Assembly: GCF_000956465.1 (NCBI RefSeq)
Contig: NZ_JYJA01000038.1
Location: forward strand, 62,001-126,000
Source of the DNA: Microbacterium trichothecenolyticum
Lineage (GTDB): Bacteria > Actinomycetota > Actinomycetes > Actinomycetales > Microbacteriaceae
DNA length: 64,000 bases
Direction of reading: 5' to 3'
In this document: one piece after another, positions 1-12,760 of the stretch
Layout of the letters: every line of letters begins with the position of its first letter
How positions within the stretch are numbered: position 1 is the stretch's first letter
Program-made: the position numbers and the translations under genes
Notes under the pieces: generated by a model
What the model was told of the DNA's origin: nothing
Databases searched by the model: none
What the model saw: only the letters and a program-made list of their open reading frames with translations

Positions 1-3000
1 CGGATGGGTGCCTCCGGCGGCGGGGTCGCGGTCGTCCCCGCGGTCGCCGTGACGCTCTCCAACGTGTCGACGCTCGCCCGCATCGGGGCGGGTTCCCTCA
101 TCACGGCGAGCGGAGCCGTACAGGTCGCGGCGGTGCAGAAGGCCACCGCAGGGTCCACTGCCGGCGCGATCGTCGTGGGGGCAGGCGATGCCGGCATCGG
201 CGCGGCCGTGGCGCTGACGTTCGCGAACCATGCGACCCGAACGGCTCTCGCTCGGAGCCTCACCGCCCGGCAGGTCGACCTGATGTCGCACGCCACGTCG
301 GACGCGACCGCGAACGCCACCGCGTCCACCGCCGGCGCGCCGCAGAACGCCGCGGACTCGGGCGACGCGTCCAACCCCGGCGGGGCCGCCGGCAACGGCG
401 TCGACGCCGCGGTCACGGCCGAACGCGACCACGCGGATGCCGTCTCGGGCGCGCACGGCGGCGCCGGCACCGGCAGCGCCGCGGCGCCCGCCGCCCAGAC
501 GTCGCAGGGCGGGGTCAACGCCGCAGCCGCCGTCGCGCTCCTCGTCGCGACGATCGGCGCGAGCGTCGATCTCGCACCCGGCATCACCGTGACGGCGACC
601 CAGCTCGTGCGCCTCGACACCGCTGCCGACACCGATGCGACGGTCCGCGCCGACGGCTCGGCCTCGCAGGGCGCCGATGCCACGATCGGTGCGGCGGTCG
701 CCCTCGCCCTCGTCGACGCGGACGCGACAGCGATCGTGCCCGCCGGGGTGACGATCGTCGCCGGACAGCTCACGATCGCCGCGCGCGCGCTCGAAGAGCC
801 GGGGGACCCGGTGTCGCGCCTCACCGTGGAGTCGGTCGCCGGCGCCGGCGGCGGCAAGGTCTCGGTGGCAGGTTCCGTCGCGATCCTCATCGCGAACCAC
901 GACGTGCGCGCCGCGCTCGAGGGGACGGCGACCGTCGGCGGCGCGGTGGCGATCAGCGCCGCGAGCGTGCTCGCCGCCTCGGTGAAGGCGCTGCCGGCCG
1001 GGCAGGGAGTGACGGATGCCGGAGACCTGGGTCTCGGCGCCTCGTTCGCGCTCGCGGCGGTCACCGCCGGGACCCGCGCAGAGCTCGCCGACGGGGCGAG
1101 CCTCGCCGGCGCCACCGACCTCACCGTGATGGCGACGGGCGACGCGGAGGTGCGCAGCGAAGCCCGCATGGGCGCGGCGGGCGGCAAGGTCGCCCTGGCG
1201 CCCGCGGTCGCCGTGACCCTCGCGACTCCCACCACCATCGCCCGCATCGGCTCGGGCGCCGCGACCACGCTGACCGGCGCGCTGTCGCTCTTCGCCTCGC
1301 AGCGCTCGATCTCCTCGAGCACGTCCGGCGCCATCGTGCTCGGCGCGGGCACCGCCGGCGTCGGCCTGTCGCTGGCGCTGACCATCGCGGGTGTCTCGAG
1401 CGCCGTCCAGCTCGCCCGCAGCGCGACAGCGGCCAGCGCGGTCTTCGAGGCCCGCGTGCTGTCGGCATCCACGTCCACCGCGACGGCGTCCGCGAGCGGA
1501 GCGCCCGAGAACGGTGCCGACTCGTCCGACCCGGGCAACCCGGGCGGTGCCGCCGGATCGGGCGTGGACGACGCCGTCGCCGCGGAGCGCGCACACGCGG
1601 GTGCCGCCTCGACGGCTCACGGCGGAGCCGGCACGGGCGCCGCGAGCACGCCCAGCGCCTCCTCGTCGCAGGGCGGTGTCAACGCCGCCGCAGCGGTCGC
1701 GGTCACTCTCGCGACCGTCGCCAACAGCATCCAGCTGAGCCCCGGTGTCGTCGTCACCTCGGCGGGCGCCGTGACCCTGCTCTCGCGTGCCGACACCGAC
1801 GCCTCCTCGTCGGCTGACGGGTCGGCGTCGCAGGGCGCCGACGCCACGATCGGCGCCGCTGTCGCGATCACGCTCGCCACCGTGCACAACCTCGCCGAGC
1901 TCGGCGCGGGGGCATCCGTGTCGGCCGTGAGCCTCCAGGTGCGCGCGGATGCCTCGGCCCCCGGCGGTGACGGCGTCTCGACCTCCGGCTCACGCGCGGT
2001 CGCCGGCGCGGGCGGCGGCAAGGTGTCGGTCGCGGGCTCGTTCGCGCTGGCGGTCGTCAACCACACGACGCGCGCCGCGATCGCGGGCTCGGCCGCGCTC
2101 GCAGCGGGCGACGCGATCGTGAGCGCCGGCAGCCGCACCGTCACCACGGTGGCGGCCCTGCCGGCAGGAGTCGGAGTGACCGGCGCCGGAGACCTGGGCG
2201 TCGGCGCGGCCGTCGCGCTGGCGCTCGTGACGCAGTCGACGGTCGCCGAGCTCGCCGACGGCGGCGGGCTGTCGGGGGCGCGGGACCTCACGATCTCGGC
2301 CGACGGGCGCGGAGAGGCCACCGCCGAGGCGCGCATGGGCGCCCGCGGCGGTGACGTCGCCCTGGCGCCCGCCGTGGCGGTGACGCTGTCCACCGTCACG
2401 ACGAGCGCGCGCGTCGGCACGGGTGCGCTCCTCACCCTGAGCGGTTCGCTCGGCGAGACGGCAACACAGCGCGCGACGGCGGCCGCGATCGCCTCCTCGC
2501 AGGTGCTCGCCGCGGGCGACGCCGGCATCGGGCTCTCGCTCGCGCTGGCGATCTCGCAGCACACGGTCACCGCGGCGCTCGCCCGCAGCGCCTCGGCGGC
2601 CGTCGGGGCCCAGCTGCAGGCGACCGGCGTCTCGTCCTCCAGCTCCACCGCATCGGCGTCCGCCGCAGGCGCACCCGAAGATTCCAGCAGCGGTGGCGGC
2701 GGGGCGGGCGTCGACCAGGCGGTCGAGGCCGAGCGCACCCACGCGTCGGCGGCGTCGGCGGCGAACGGCGGGGCGGGAGCGGGCAGCGCCGCGGCGCCGA
2801 GCGCGTCGTCGTCGCAGGGCGGCGTCAATGCCGCCGCTGCCGTCGCCGTCACGCTCGCCGACGTGCGCGCCGAGTCCGCGCTGGCCTCCAGCGTCGTGCT
2901 GACCTCGGGCGGCACGGTGAGCCTGGTCACCGGTACGAACACCGATGCCGCCTCGTCCGCCGACGGGTCGGCGTCGCAGGGCTCCGACGCCACCATCGGC

Positions 3001-6000
3001 GCGGCGGTCGCGATCACCCTGGCCGACGTCGTCAACCGCGCGGTGGTACCCGTCGGCGCGACGATCGCCGCGCGGGCGCTCACGACGACGGCGACCGTCG
3101 TCACGGACGGCGACGACGCCTCCGCCTTCGGCGCGCGCTCCGTCGCCGGGGCGGGCGGCGGCAGCGTCTCGGTCGCCGGGTCGTTCGCTCTGGCGATCGT
3201 CAACCACACGGTGCGCTCCGGGGTCGAGGGCACCGCCGCTCTCACCGGCGGCGCGCTGACCTCCGACGCGGTGACGCGCACGACGACCGCCGTCGCGGCT
3301 CTGCCGGCCGGAGCGGGCGTGACGGATGCCGGAGACCTCGGAATCGGGGCATCCGTCGCACTGGCCATCGTCACGTCGCGCACGACCGCCGAGATCGCGA
3401 ACGACGCGGCCGTCACCGGAGCCGGGTCGGTCACCCTGCTGGCCTCGGGCCGCAGCTCCACATCGGCCGAGGCGCGCATGGGCGCCGCCGGGGGTGACGT
3501 CGCGCTGTCGCCTGCCGTCGCCGTCGCGCTCTCCACGATCGCCTCGACCGCGCGGATCGGCACGGGTGCGCTGGTCACGGTCGCGGGGGCCGTCGATCTC
3601 GATGCGGTCCTGGAGGCCACCGCGACGGCGACCGCGTCGTCGTCAGCGCTCGCCGCCGGCGATGCCGCGGTGGGCCTCGCCGTCGCGATCGCGATCGCGA
3701 ACCACTCGTCGCTCACCGAACTCGCCCGCAGCCTCAACGCCGCCGGCGCGGTGACGCTGGCGACGTTCCTCACGTCCACCGCCACGTCCAGCGCCACCGC
3801 CTCGGCGGGTGGCGCGCCCGAGAACCCGGCGGACTCGGGCGACGCCGGCAACCCCGGCGGAGCGGCGGGAACCGGAGTGGACCAGGCCGTCGCCGCCGAG
3901 CGTTCGCACGCCGACGGCGTGGCGACGGCCAACGGGGGTGCCGCCAGCGGCCCGGCCGCCGCCCCCAAGGCCGAATCGTCTCAGGGAGGGGTGAACGCGG
4001 CCGCCGCCGTCGCGGTGACGCTCACCACAGCCCGGGCCGAATCGCGTCTCGCGAGCGGCATCACGGTGACCTCGGCCGGCCTCGTCTCGCTCGCCTCGCT
4101 CGCGAACGTCGACGCCACGTCGGCGGCGGACGGATCGGCGTCGCAGGGTGCCGACGCCACCATCGGCGCCGCCGTGGCGCTGACGCTCGCCGACGTCGTG
4201 AACCGCGCGATCGTGCCCGTCGGCGCCTCGGTCGCCGCGCACGATCTGACGCTGCAGACGGGTGTGCAGCCCGCCGGTGCCGACACCGCCTCCGCGTTCG
4301 GCGCGCGGTCGGTCGCAGGAGCAGGCGGCGGCAAGGTGTCGGTCGCGGGGTCGTTCGCGCTCGCGGTCGTCGCACACACCGCGCTATCCGCGCTCGACGG
4401 AGACGTCGCGCTGACGGGCGGCGATGTCGTCGTCAGCGCCGCGAGCGTCGTTACCTCCACCGTGTCGGCGCTGCCGGCAGGCGCCGGCGTCACCGACGCG
4501 GGCGATCTCGGGGTCGGGGCATCCGTCGCCCTCAACCTCGTCACCGACCGCACGAGCGCACAAGTGTCTTCGGGAGCCGCGATCAGCGGCGCCCGCGACC
4601 TCACCCTCTCCGCCGCGGCGGACTCGGCGGCCGTGACCGAGGCCCGCATGGGCGCGTCCGGCGGCGACGTGGCGCTGTCGCCGGCCGTCGCGGTCACCCT
4701 GTCGACGGTCGCCACGGCGGTCGTGCTGGGCGCCGGCGCGCCGATCAGCCTGGCACGGAGCCTTTCGGCCACCGCGACGCAGAAGGCCCGCGCGGCGACG
4801 ACCGCGTCGGCCGCCGTGCTCGGGGCCGGCGACGCGGGCGTGGGTGTCGGACTCGCGCTCACGGTGAGCGGCCACACGGTGATCGCGGCCCTGTCGCGCA
4901 ACGTCACCGCGGGCGGGGACGCGAGTCTGCGGGCCTTCGGCATCTCGTCCTCGTCGTCGACTGCCGCCGCGTCTGCGGCTGGGGCTCCCGGTGACCCCGG
5001 GGGCGGGGGAGGGGCCGGCCCCGGCGTCGACCAGGCCGTCGAGGCGGAGCGCTCGCACGCGTCGTCCACCTCTGCGGCGAACGGCGGGGCCTCGGCCGCC
5101 GGCGCGTCGGCCCCCGCTGCGGAGTCCTCGCAGGGCGGCGTCAACGCCGCCGCGGCCGTCGGGGTCACGCTTGCGACGATGGCCGCCGAGACCTCCGTCG
5201 CGGCCGGCGTCGTGCTGACGGCGGGCGGCACGGCGATGCTCGCGTCCAGTGCGAACTCGGATGCCGCGTCCTCGGCTGACGGCTCGGCGTCGCAGGGATC
5301 CGATGCCACGATCGGCGCGGCCGTCGCGATCACCCTGGCGAATGTGGTGAACCGGGCGTCCGTGCCCCCCGGCGTGACCGTGAACGCTCACGACCTGATC
5401 GTCTCGGCGGGCGTCACCGCCGACGGAGCCGATCAGACCTCGACCGTCTCGGCGCGGTCGGTCGCCGGCGCGGGCGGCGGCGACGTCTCGGTCGCCGGGT
5501 CGTTCGCGCTGGCCGTGGTGAACCACACCACGCGCGCGGGGATCGACGGCACGGTCGCCCTCTCGGGCGGAGACGCGGCACTGACGGCGGCCGCCGCCGT
5601 GTCGAGCACGGTCACGGCGCTTCCCGCAGGCGCCGGGGTCACGGGCGCCGGGGACCTCGGGTTCGGGGCCTCCGTCGCTCTGAACCTCATCACCGACAAG
5701 ACGACGGCCGACCTCGCGAACGGCGCCACGGTGACCGGTGCGCGGCACCTGACGCTGAGCGCCGCCGCGGCCGACACCGCCGTCACCGAGGCGCGCATGG
5801 GCGCCGCGGGCGGCGACGTCGCCTTGTCGCCGGCCGTCGCCGTGACCCTCTCGAACGTCACGACGACCACCGGGATCGGCACGGGCGGGCTGCTCTCGCT
5901 GAGCGGTTCGCTCACCTCGACCGCGACGCAGAAGGCCGCCGCCTCGACCACGGCGTCGGCGGCGGTGCTCGGTGCGGGCGACGCCGGTGTCGGTGTCGGT

Positions 6001-9000
6001 CTGGCGCTCACGATCGCGAACCACACCGTGGTGGCCGAGCTGCGCAGGTCGCTCTCGGCGGGCGCGGACGTCAGCCTGAACGCATCGAGCATCTCGGTCA
6101 CGTCGGCGACGGCTGCCGCCTCGGCCGCGGGCGCGCCCGAGAGCGGCGGCGGAGGCGGGGGAGGGGGCGCCGGCGTCGACCAGGCGGTCGCGGCCGAGCG
6201 CGCGCACGCCGATTCGGCCTCGACCGCCAACGGCGGCGCCGGCGCCGGCACCGCCACGGCGCCGAAGGCCGAGTCCTCGCGGGGCGGCGTCAACGCCGCC
6301 GCAGCCGTCGCCATCACGCTCGCGACCGTCCGCTCCGAGACGGTCGTCGGGTCCGCCGTCACGGTCATGGCCGGCGGCACCGCGATGCTCGCCAGTGCGG
6401 CGAACACCGACGCGTCCACCGCTGCCGACGGATCCGCGTCGCAGGGATCCGATGCCACGATCGGCGCGGCCGTCGCGATCACCCTCGCGAATGTCGTCAA
6501 TCGCGCGAGCGTTCCGACGGGCGTCACCGTCACCGCGCACGACCTGATCGTCTCGTCCACGGTCGCCGTGGACGGCGCCGACGAGACCGCCACGATCTCG
6601 GCCCGCTCCGTGTCGGGCGCCGGCGGCGGCGACGTCTCGGTCGCGGGATCGTTCGCCCTGGCGGTCGTGAACCACACCACGCGTGCGGCGATCGACGGCA
6701 CCGCGTCCCTCACCGGTGGCGACGCCGCACTCACCGCCGCGAGCACGGTGTCGAGCACGGTCTCGGCTCTCCCCGCGGGAGACGGGGTCACCGACGCCGG
6801 CGACCTCGGGTTCGGGGCATCCGTCGCACTGAACCTCATCACCGACCGGACGAGCGCCGAGATCGCCGACGGCGGCACGCTCGCCGGTGCGCGGCATCTC
6901 ACACTCGCTGCGACGGCGACCGACGCGGGGGTGACCGAGGGCCGCATGGGCGCGAAGGGCGGCGATGTCGCGCTGTCGCCCGCCGTCGCGGTGACGCTCT
7001 CGAACGTCACCACCTGGACCCGCGTCGGCACCGGGTCGCTGTCGCTGCTGGGCAGCCTCACGATGGCCGCCACCCAGACCGCGTCGGCGCAGACGACCGC
7101 CTCGTCTGCGGTCGCCGGCGCGGCGGATGCCGCCATCGGCGTCGCGCTCGCCCTCAGCATCGCCAACCACACCGTCACGAGCGCGCTCGGCCGCAGCGTC
7201 ACCGCGGGGGCCGACGTCTCCCTGCGCGCCATCGGCATCTCGTCGTCGGCGTCGACCGCAACGGCCTCTGCCGCCGGTGCCCCGGAGTCCGCCGGCGGCG
7301 GCGGAAGCTCGGGCTCTGGCGTCGCCGACGCCGTCGAGGCCGAGCGCACCCACGCGGACGTCGCCTCGGCCGAGAACGGGGGCGAAGGCGCGGGCGCTGC
7401 GACCACCCCCGCTGCGGAGTCGTCGCAGGGGGAGGTGAACGCCGCCGCCGGTGTCGCGATCACCCTCGCCACCGTGCGCGCCGAGACCCTCGTCGAGCCC
7501 GCAGTATCGTCGGTCAGCGCGGGCGCCACCGCGGTTTTCGCCAGCTCGGCCAACACCGACGCCGCGTCGTCGGCCGACGGCTCGGCGTCGCAGGGATCCG
7601 ACGCCACGATCGGAGCCGCCGTCGCCATCACCCTCGTCGACGCGGTGAACCGGGCGACCGTGCCGGCCACGCTGACCGTGACGACCCAGCACCTCATCGT
7701 CTCAGCGACGGTGACCGCGAACGGCGCCGACCAGACCTCTACCATCTCGGCCCGGTCGGTCGCCGGGGCCGGTGGCGGCGACGTCTCGGTGGCGGGCTCG
7801 TTCGCCCTCGCTGTCGTCAACCACACCACGCGCGCGGGCGTCGACGGCACTGTCGCCCTCACGGGCGGCGATGCCGCGATCACCGCCCTGAGCAGCGTGT
7901 CGAGCGCCGTCAAGGCGCTGCCGGCCGGCGAGGGTGTCACGAGTACGGGCGATCTCGGGTTCGGGGCATCCGTCGCCCTCAACCTCATCACCGACAGGAC
8001 CACCGCCGAGATCGCGAACGGCGTCAGCCTCACGGGTGCGCGTCACGTCACCCTCACAGCGACCGCGACCGACGCGGGCGTGACCGAGGCGCGCATGGGC
8101 GCCGCCGGTGGCGATGTCGCGCTGGCCCCGGCGGTCGCGATCACCCTGTCGAACGTGACCACGACGACCCGCATCGGCACAGGCACCCTCGTCATCGCCG
8201 GCAGCCTGACGATGGCCGCGACGCAGAAGGCCGCCGCCGCCACGACGTCGTCCTCGTCGGTGCTGGGAGCCGCGGATGCCGCGATCGGGGTCTCGCTCGC
8301 CCTCACTGTCGCGAACCACGTCGTCACGAGCAGCCTCGGCCGAGGCGTCACCGCGGGCGCCGACGTGTCGCTGAAGGCGTCGAGCATCTCGGCGTCGTCG
8401 GCCACGTCGGCCGCTTCGGCCGCGGGCGCCCCCGAGAACGACGAGGACTCCGCCGACGCGGCCAACCCGGGCGGCGCCTCGGGCACCGGCGTCAACGAGC
8501 TCGCGGCGAGCGAGCGGGCCCACGCCGACGCCGTCGCGACGGCCAACGGCGGCGACGACTCCGGCGACCAGGCGGCCCCGCAGGCCGAGTCCAGCGACGG
8601 TCCGGTGAACGTCGCCGCCGCCATCGCCATCACGATCTCGACCGTGCGGGCCCGCACGGTCATCGAGCCGGTCGTCACGGCCGTCACCGCGGCCGGCACG
8701 GTCGCGCTCGCCGCGAGCGCCAACACCGACGCGACATCATCGGCCGACGGGTCGGCGGCAGGCGACGGCGACGCGACCATCGGCGCGGCGGTCGCGCTGA
8801 CCCTCGCCAACGTGACGAATACGGCCGACGTGCCGGTGACGCTCACGCTCCGGGCGCACGACCTGCTCGTCACGGCGACGGTCACCGCGGACGGAGCCGA
8901 CACCGCCGCGACGATGAGCGCCCAGGCCGTCTCGGGCGCCGGCGGCGGAAAGATCTCGGTCGCCGGCTCGTTCGCACTCGCGGTGGTGAACCACACCACG

Positions 9001-12000
9001 CGCGCGGGGGTCGATGGCACGGTCGTCCTCACCGGCGGCGACACCGCGCTCACCGCGGCCAGCTCCGTCTCGAGCACCGTCAAGGCGCTGCCCCATGACG
9101 ACGGCGTCGTCGCGACCGGCGACGCCGGAATCGGCGCTTCCGTCGCTCTGAACCTCATCACCGACCGCACCAGCGCCGAGGTGTCGGACGCCGTGAGCCT
9201 CACCGGCGCACGGCACGTCACCCTCACCGCCACGGCCACCGACGCCGCCGTCACCGAAGCGCGCATGGGCGCCAAGGGAGGCGACGTGGCGCTCGCACCC
9301 GCCGTGGCGGTGACCCTCTCGAACGTCACGACGTGGACGCGCATCGGCACCGGCATCCTGAACATCGCCGGCAGCCTCACGATGACCGCCACCCAGAAGG
9401 CCTCCGCCGCCACGACCGCGTCGTCGGCGGTGCTGGATGCTGTGGATGCCGCGATCGGCGTCGCCCTCGCGCTCACCCTCGCGAACCACGGCGCGACCAG
9501 CGCGCTCGCCCGCAACGTCGCGGCGGGCGCCGACGTCGTGGTGCGCGCCTCGAGCATCTCGGCGTCGGGCGCACTGGCGTCGGCGTCTGCGGCAGGCGCG
9601 CCCGAGAACGAGGACTCCGGCGATCCGGGCAACCCCGGCGGGGACTCGGGGACCGGCGTCGACCAGCTCGCGCAGCGCGAGCGCGACCACGCCGACGACG
9701 TCTCGACGGCGAACGGCGGCGAGAGCTCCGGCGCCGCCGACAACCCGAGCGCAGAGACGAGCGACGGGCCGGTCAGCGTCGCAGCCGCCGTCGGCATCGT
9801 CGTGTCGACGGTCCGCGCCGAGACAGTCGTCGAGCCGACGGTGTCGTCGATCACCGCGGCGGGCGCGGTGGTTCTGGCATCGAGCGTGAACACCGACGCC
9901 CGCTCGGGCGGCGACGGGTCGGCGGCCGGCGACGGCGACGCCACGATCGGGGCCGGCGTCGCGCTCACTCTCTCGAGCACGATCAACCGGGCCACCGTGC
10001 CGGCGACCCTCACGGTCCGCGCGCACGACGTGACGCTGTCGGCGACTGTGACCGCAGACGGCTCGGACGCGACCTCCACATTCGGCGCCGCGGCCTCGTC
10101 CGGAGCGGCCGGCGGCAACGTGTCGGTCGCCGGCTCGGTCGCCGTCGCGATCGTCACCACCGACACGCTCGCGGCTGTCTACGGCACGCTCGTGCTCACC
10201 GGCGGCGATGTCGCCCTCCTCGCGCGCAGCGCGGTCGCGGGCACCGTGACCGCCCTGCCGGTGGGGGACGGCGCCGGCGGCACGGGCGACGCGGGGGTCG
10301 GCGCATCCTTCGCCCTCACGCTCGACACCCACCGGACGTCCGCGCTCATCGCGGACGACGTCGCGGTGACCGGTGCCCGCGACGTCGGCCTCACGGCCGA
10401 AGCGGTCGACGCGACGACGACCGAGGCGCGCATGGGCGCCAAGGGCGGCGGGGTCGCGATCGCCCCGGCCGTCGCGATCGTGCTCTCCAACATCACCACC
10501 CTCGCCCGCATCGGCGCCGGCGTGCTCGCGACCACCGGTGACGTGCTCATCCGCGCCACGCAGCACGCCTCCGCCGAGAACTCGGCCTCGGCCGCCGCCA
10601 TCGCCTCCGACGACGCCGCAGTGGGCGTCGGGTTGGCGCTCACGATCGCCAACCACACCGTCACGGCGATGCTCGGACGCAACACCACCGCGGGCGGTGA
10701 CCTCACGATGCAGGCCTTCAGCTGGTCGCGCTCGAGCGCGCTGGCCGCCGCCTCCGCGGCGGGCGCGCCGGAGAACGACGAGGACGCCGGCACCGGAGAC
10801 CCCGCAAACGAAGGCGGCGCCGCAGGCACCGGGGTCGACGAGCAGGTCACCGGGCAGCGCGACCACGCCGACCACGTCGCGGGCGACCACGGCGTCGAGG
10901 GGTCGGGCGGCGCCGAGACGCCGAACGCCGAGACGAGCTCCGGCCCCGTCAACGTCGCTGCTGCCATCGGCATCGTCATCGCGACCGTGTGGGCGCGCTC
11001 GATCGTCGAAACCCCGGTGTCGGACATCACCGCCGCCGGCACCGCAACCCTCGCGTCGTCGCAGAACACCGACGCCGCGTCCGGCGGCGACGGGTCGGCC
11101 TCGCGGGGCGGCGACGCCGCGATCGGCGCCGGTGTCGCGATCACGTACGTCGACGTCGTCAACCGCTCGGGCGTGCCCGCCACGCTGACCCTCCGCGCCC
11201 GCGCGCTCGCCGTGCTCGCCACGATCACGACCGACGGCTCCGACGACACGTCGACCATCCGCGCCGTCGCCTCCTCCGGGGCGGGCGGCGGCAAGGTCTC
11301 GGTCGCCGGCTCCGTCGCGCTCGGGCTGGTGTGGTTCGACACCCTCGCGGCGGTCTCGGGGACCGTGATCCTGACCGGCGGCGACGCCACCGTCGGCGCC
11401 GGCAGCAAGATCGACACGACGGTCAAGGCCCTCGCGGCCGGCGAAGGCGTCGTCTCGACCGGCGACGCCGGGGTCGGCGTGTCCTTCGCCCTCGCGCTCG
11501 TCACCAGCGACACGCACGCACGCCTCGACGACGAGGTGTCGCTGACCGGCGCGAAGGACCTGACGGTCGCGGCGTCGTCGATCAGCCGCACCACCACCGA
11601 GGCGAGCATGGGCGCCAAGGGCGGCGATGTGACCGTGACCCCGTCGATCGCGATCACCGTGTCGGATGTCAGCACCACCGCCGTCATCGGCTCGCTCGCG
11701 TCGGGGCCGATCGTCGTCACCGGGAACGTCCTCGTCTCGGCGATGCAGCACACCGCCGCTCGCACCACCGCCGGCGCTGTGGCCACCGACGCCGGCGACG
11801 CCGCCGTCGGCGTCGCGATCGCGCTGAACTTCGCGTTCGACAGCGTCTTCGCGACGACGCGGCGCAGCATCACGTCCGGCGGCTGGATGGCATTCTCGGC
11901 GACCGGCTCCTCGCTCAACAGCGCGACCGCGGCGGCATCGGCCAGTGGCGCCCCCGGTGAGTCGAGCGGCGACGCGCCGTCGGGAGGCGTCGACGGTCAG

Positions 12001-12760
12001 GTGCAGGAGCAGCGTGACTACGCGGACACCGCCAGCCTCGGCCAGGGCGGGGCGGGCGTGCAGAACAGCGACAGCCCCTCGGCGTCGACGAGCGACGGCG
12101 GCGTCTCGGTCGCCGGAGCGGTCGCGCTCACGATCTCCGACGTCAGCTTCACGGCGTGGCTGCCCGACGCCCTCGTGCTCACCGCCGGCGGCCACGTCTG
12201 GCTCATCTCATCGGCGCAGGTCGACAGCAAGGCCGAGGCGAACGGCACCGCGCTCGCGCACGACGACGCCGGCGTCGGCGCCGCGGTCGCGCTGAACCTG
12301 GTGTTCCTCGTCGACAACGCATGGGTGGGCGAGGACGCCGTGATCGCCGCGAACGGCTTCACCGCCGCCGCGCTCATGACGACCCTGGGGTCTGACGCCA
12401 CTCACGACTTCTCGACGATCGCGAACGCCGGGGCGGGCTCCGACGATGTGGGCGTCGCCGGAGCGGTCGCCCTCAACATCGTCTTCGACAGCACCGAGGC
12501 GTGGATCCCGTCGAGTGCACGCGTGGACTTCGGCACCGGCGACGTGCTCGTCGCCGCCGAGAACCGCCGCACCGACACCGCGAAGGCGAAGGCCGACGCG
12601 AACGGCGGCGGCTCGAGCACAGGGGTCGGGGCGGCCGTCGCGATCAACGTCATCTCCGACGACGTGACGCGCGCCGAGATCGAGCACGGCGCCGACGTCA
12701 CCGGCGGAGCCGACATCGCCGTCCGGGCCGACCACGCCGACGCCGTGCTGAACGAGGTCG
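1..12760 (+). repeat. Tandem array of ~388-codon units inside the giant gene
   Basis: The RMGA (or SMGA) signature recurs with its ATG at 4, 1168, 2335, 3478, 4648, 5797, 6946, 8095, 9265, 10432 and 11608. Spacings are 1164, 1167, 1143, 1170, 1149, 1149, 1149, 1170, 1167 and 1176 nt, all multiples of three. A degenerate copy follows to about 12.76 kb. Each unit contains six copies of a ~65-residue motif of the type G-G-x-V-x-V-A-x-A-V-A-V-x-L followed by A-x-V-x-x-G. A hydrophilic insert containing GVDxAVxAERxHA lies between motifs 2 and 3. Most length variation sits in that insert. Confidence 0.9.

Noticed and set aside
4..6. ATG at position 4 as the start of the giant gene
   Set aside because: The codon before it (CGG) and the residues after it match the inside of the repeat unit (RMGA), so the frame continues from upstream of the window.
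1..12760. Regular repeats as a CRISPR array or satellite DNA
   Set aside because: The unit is ~1.15 kb, all length steps are multiples of three and the variation preserves the protein, so it is a coding repeat.
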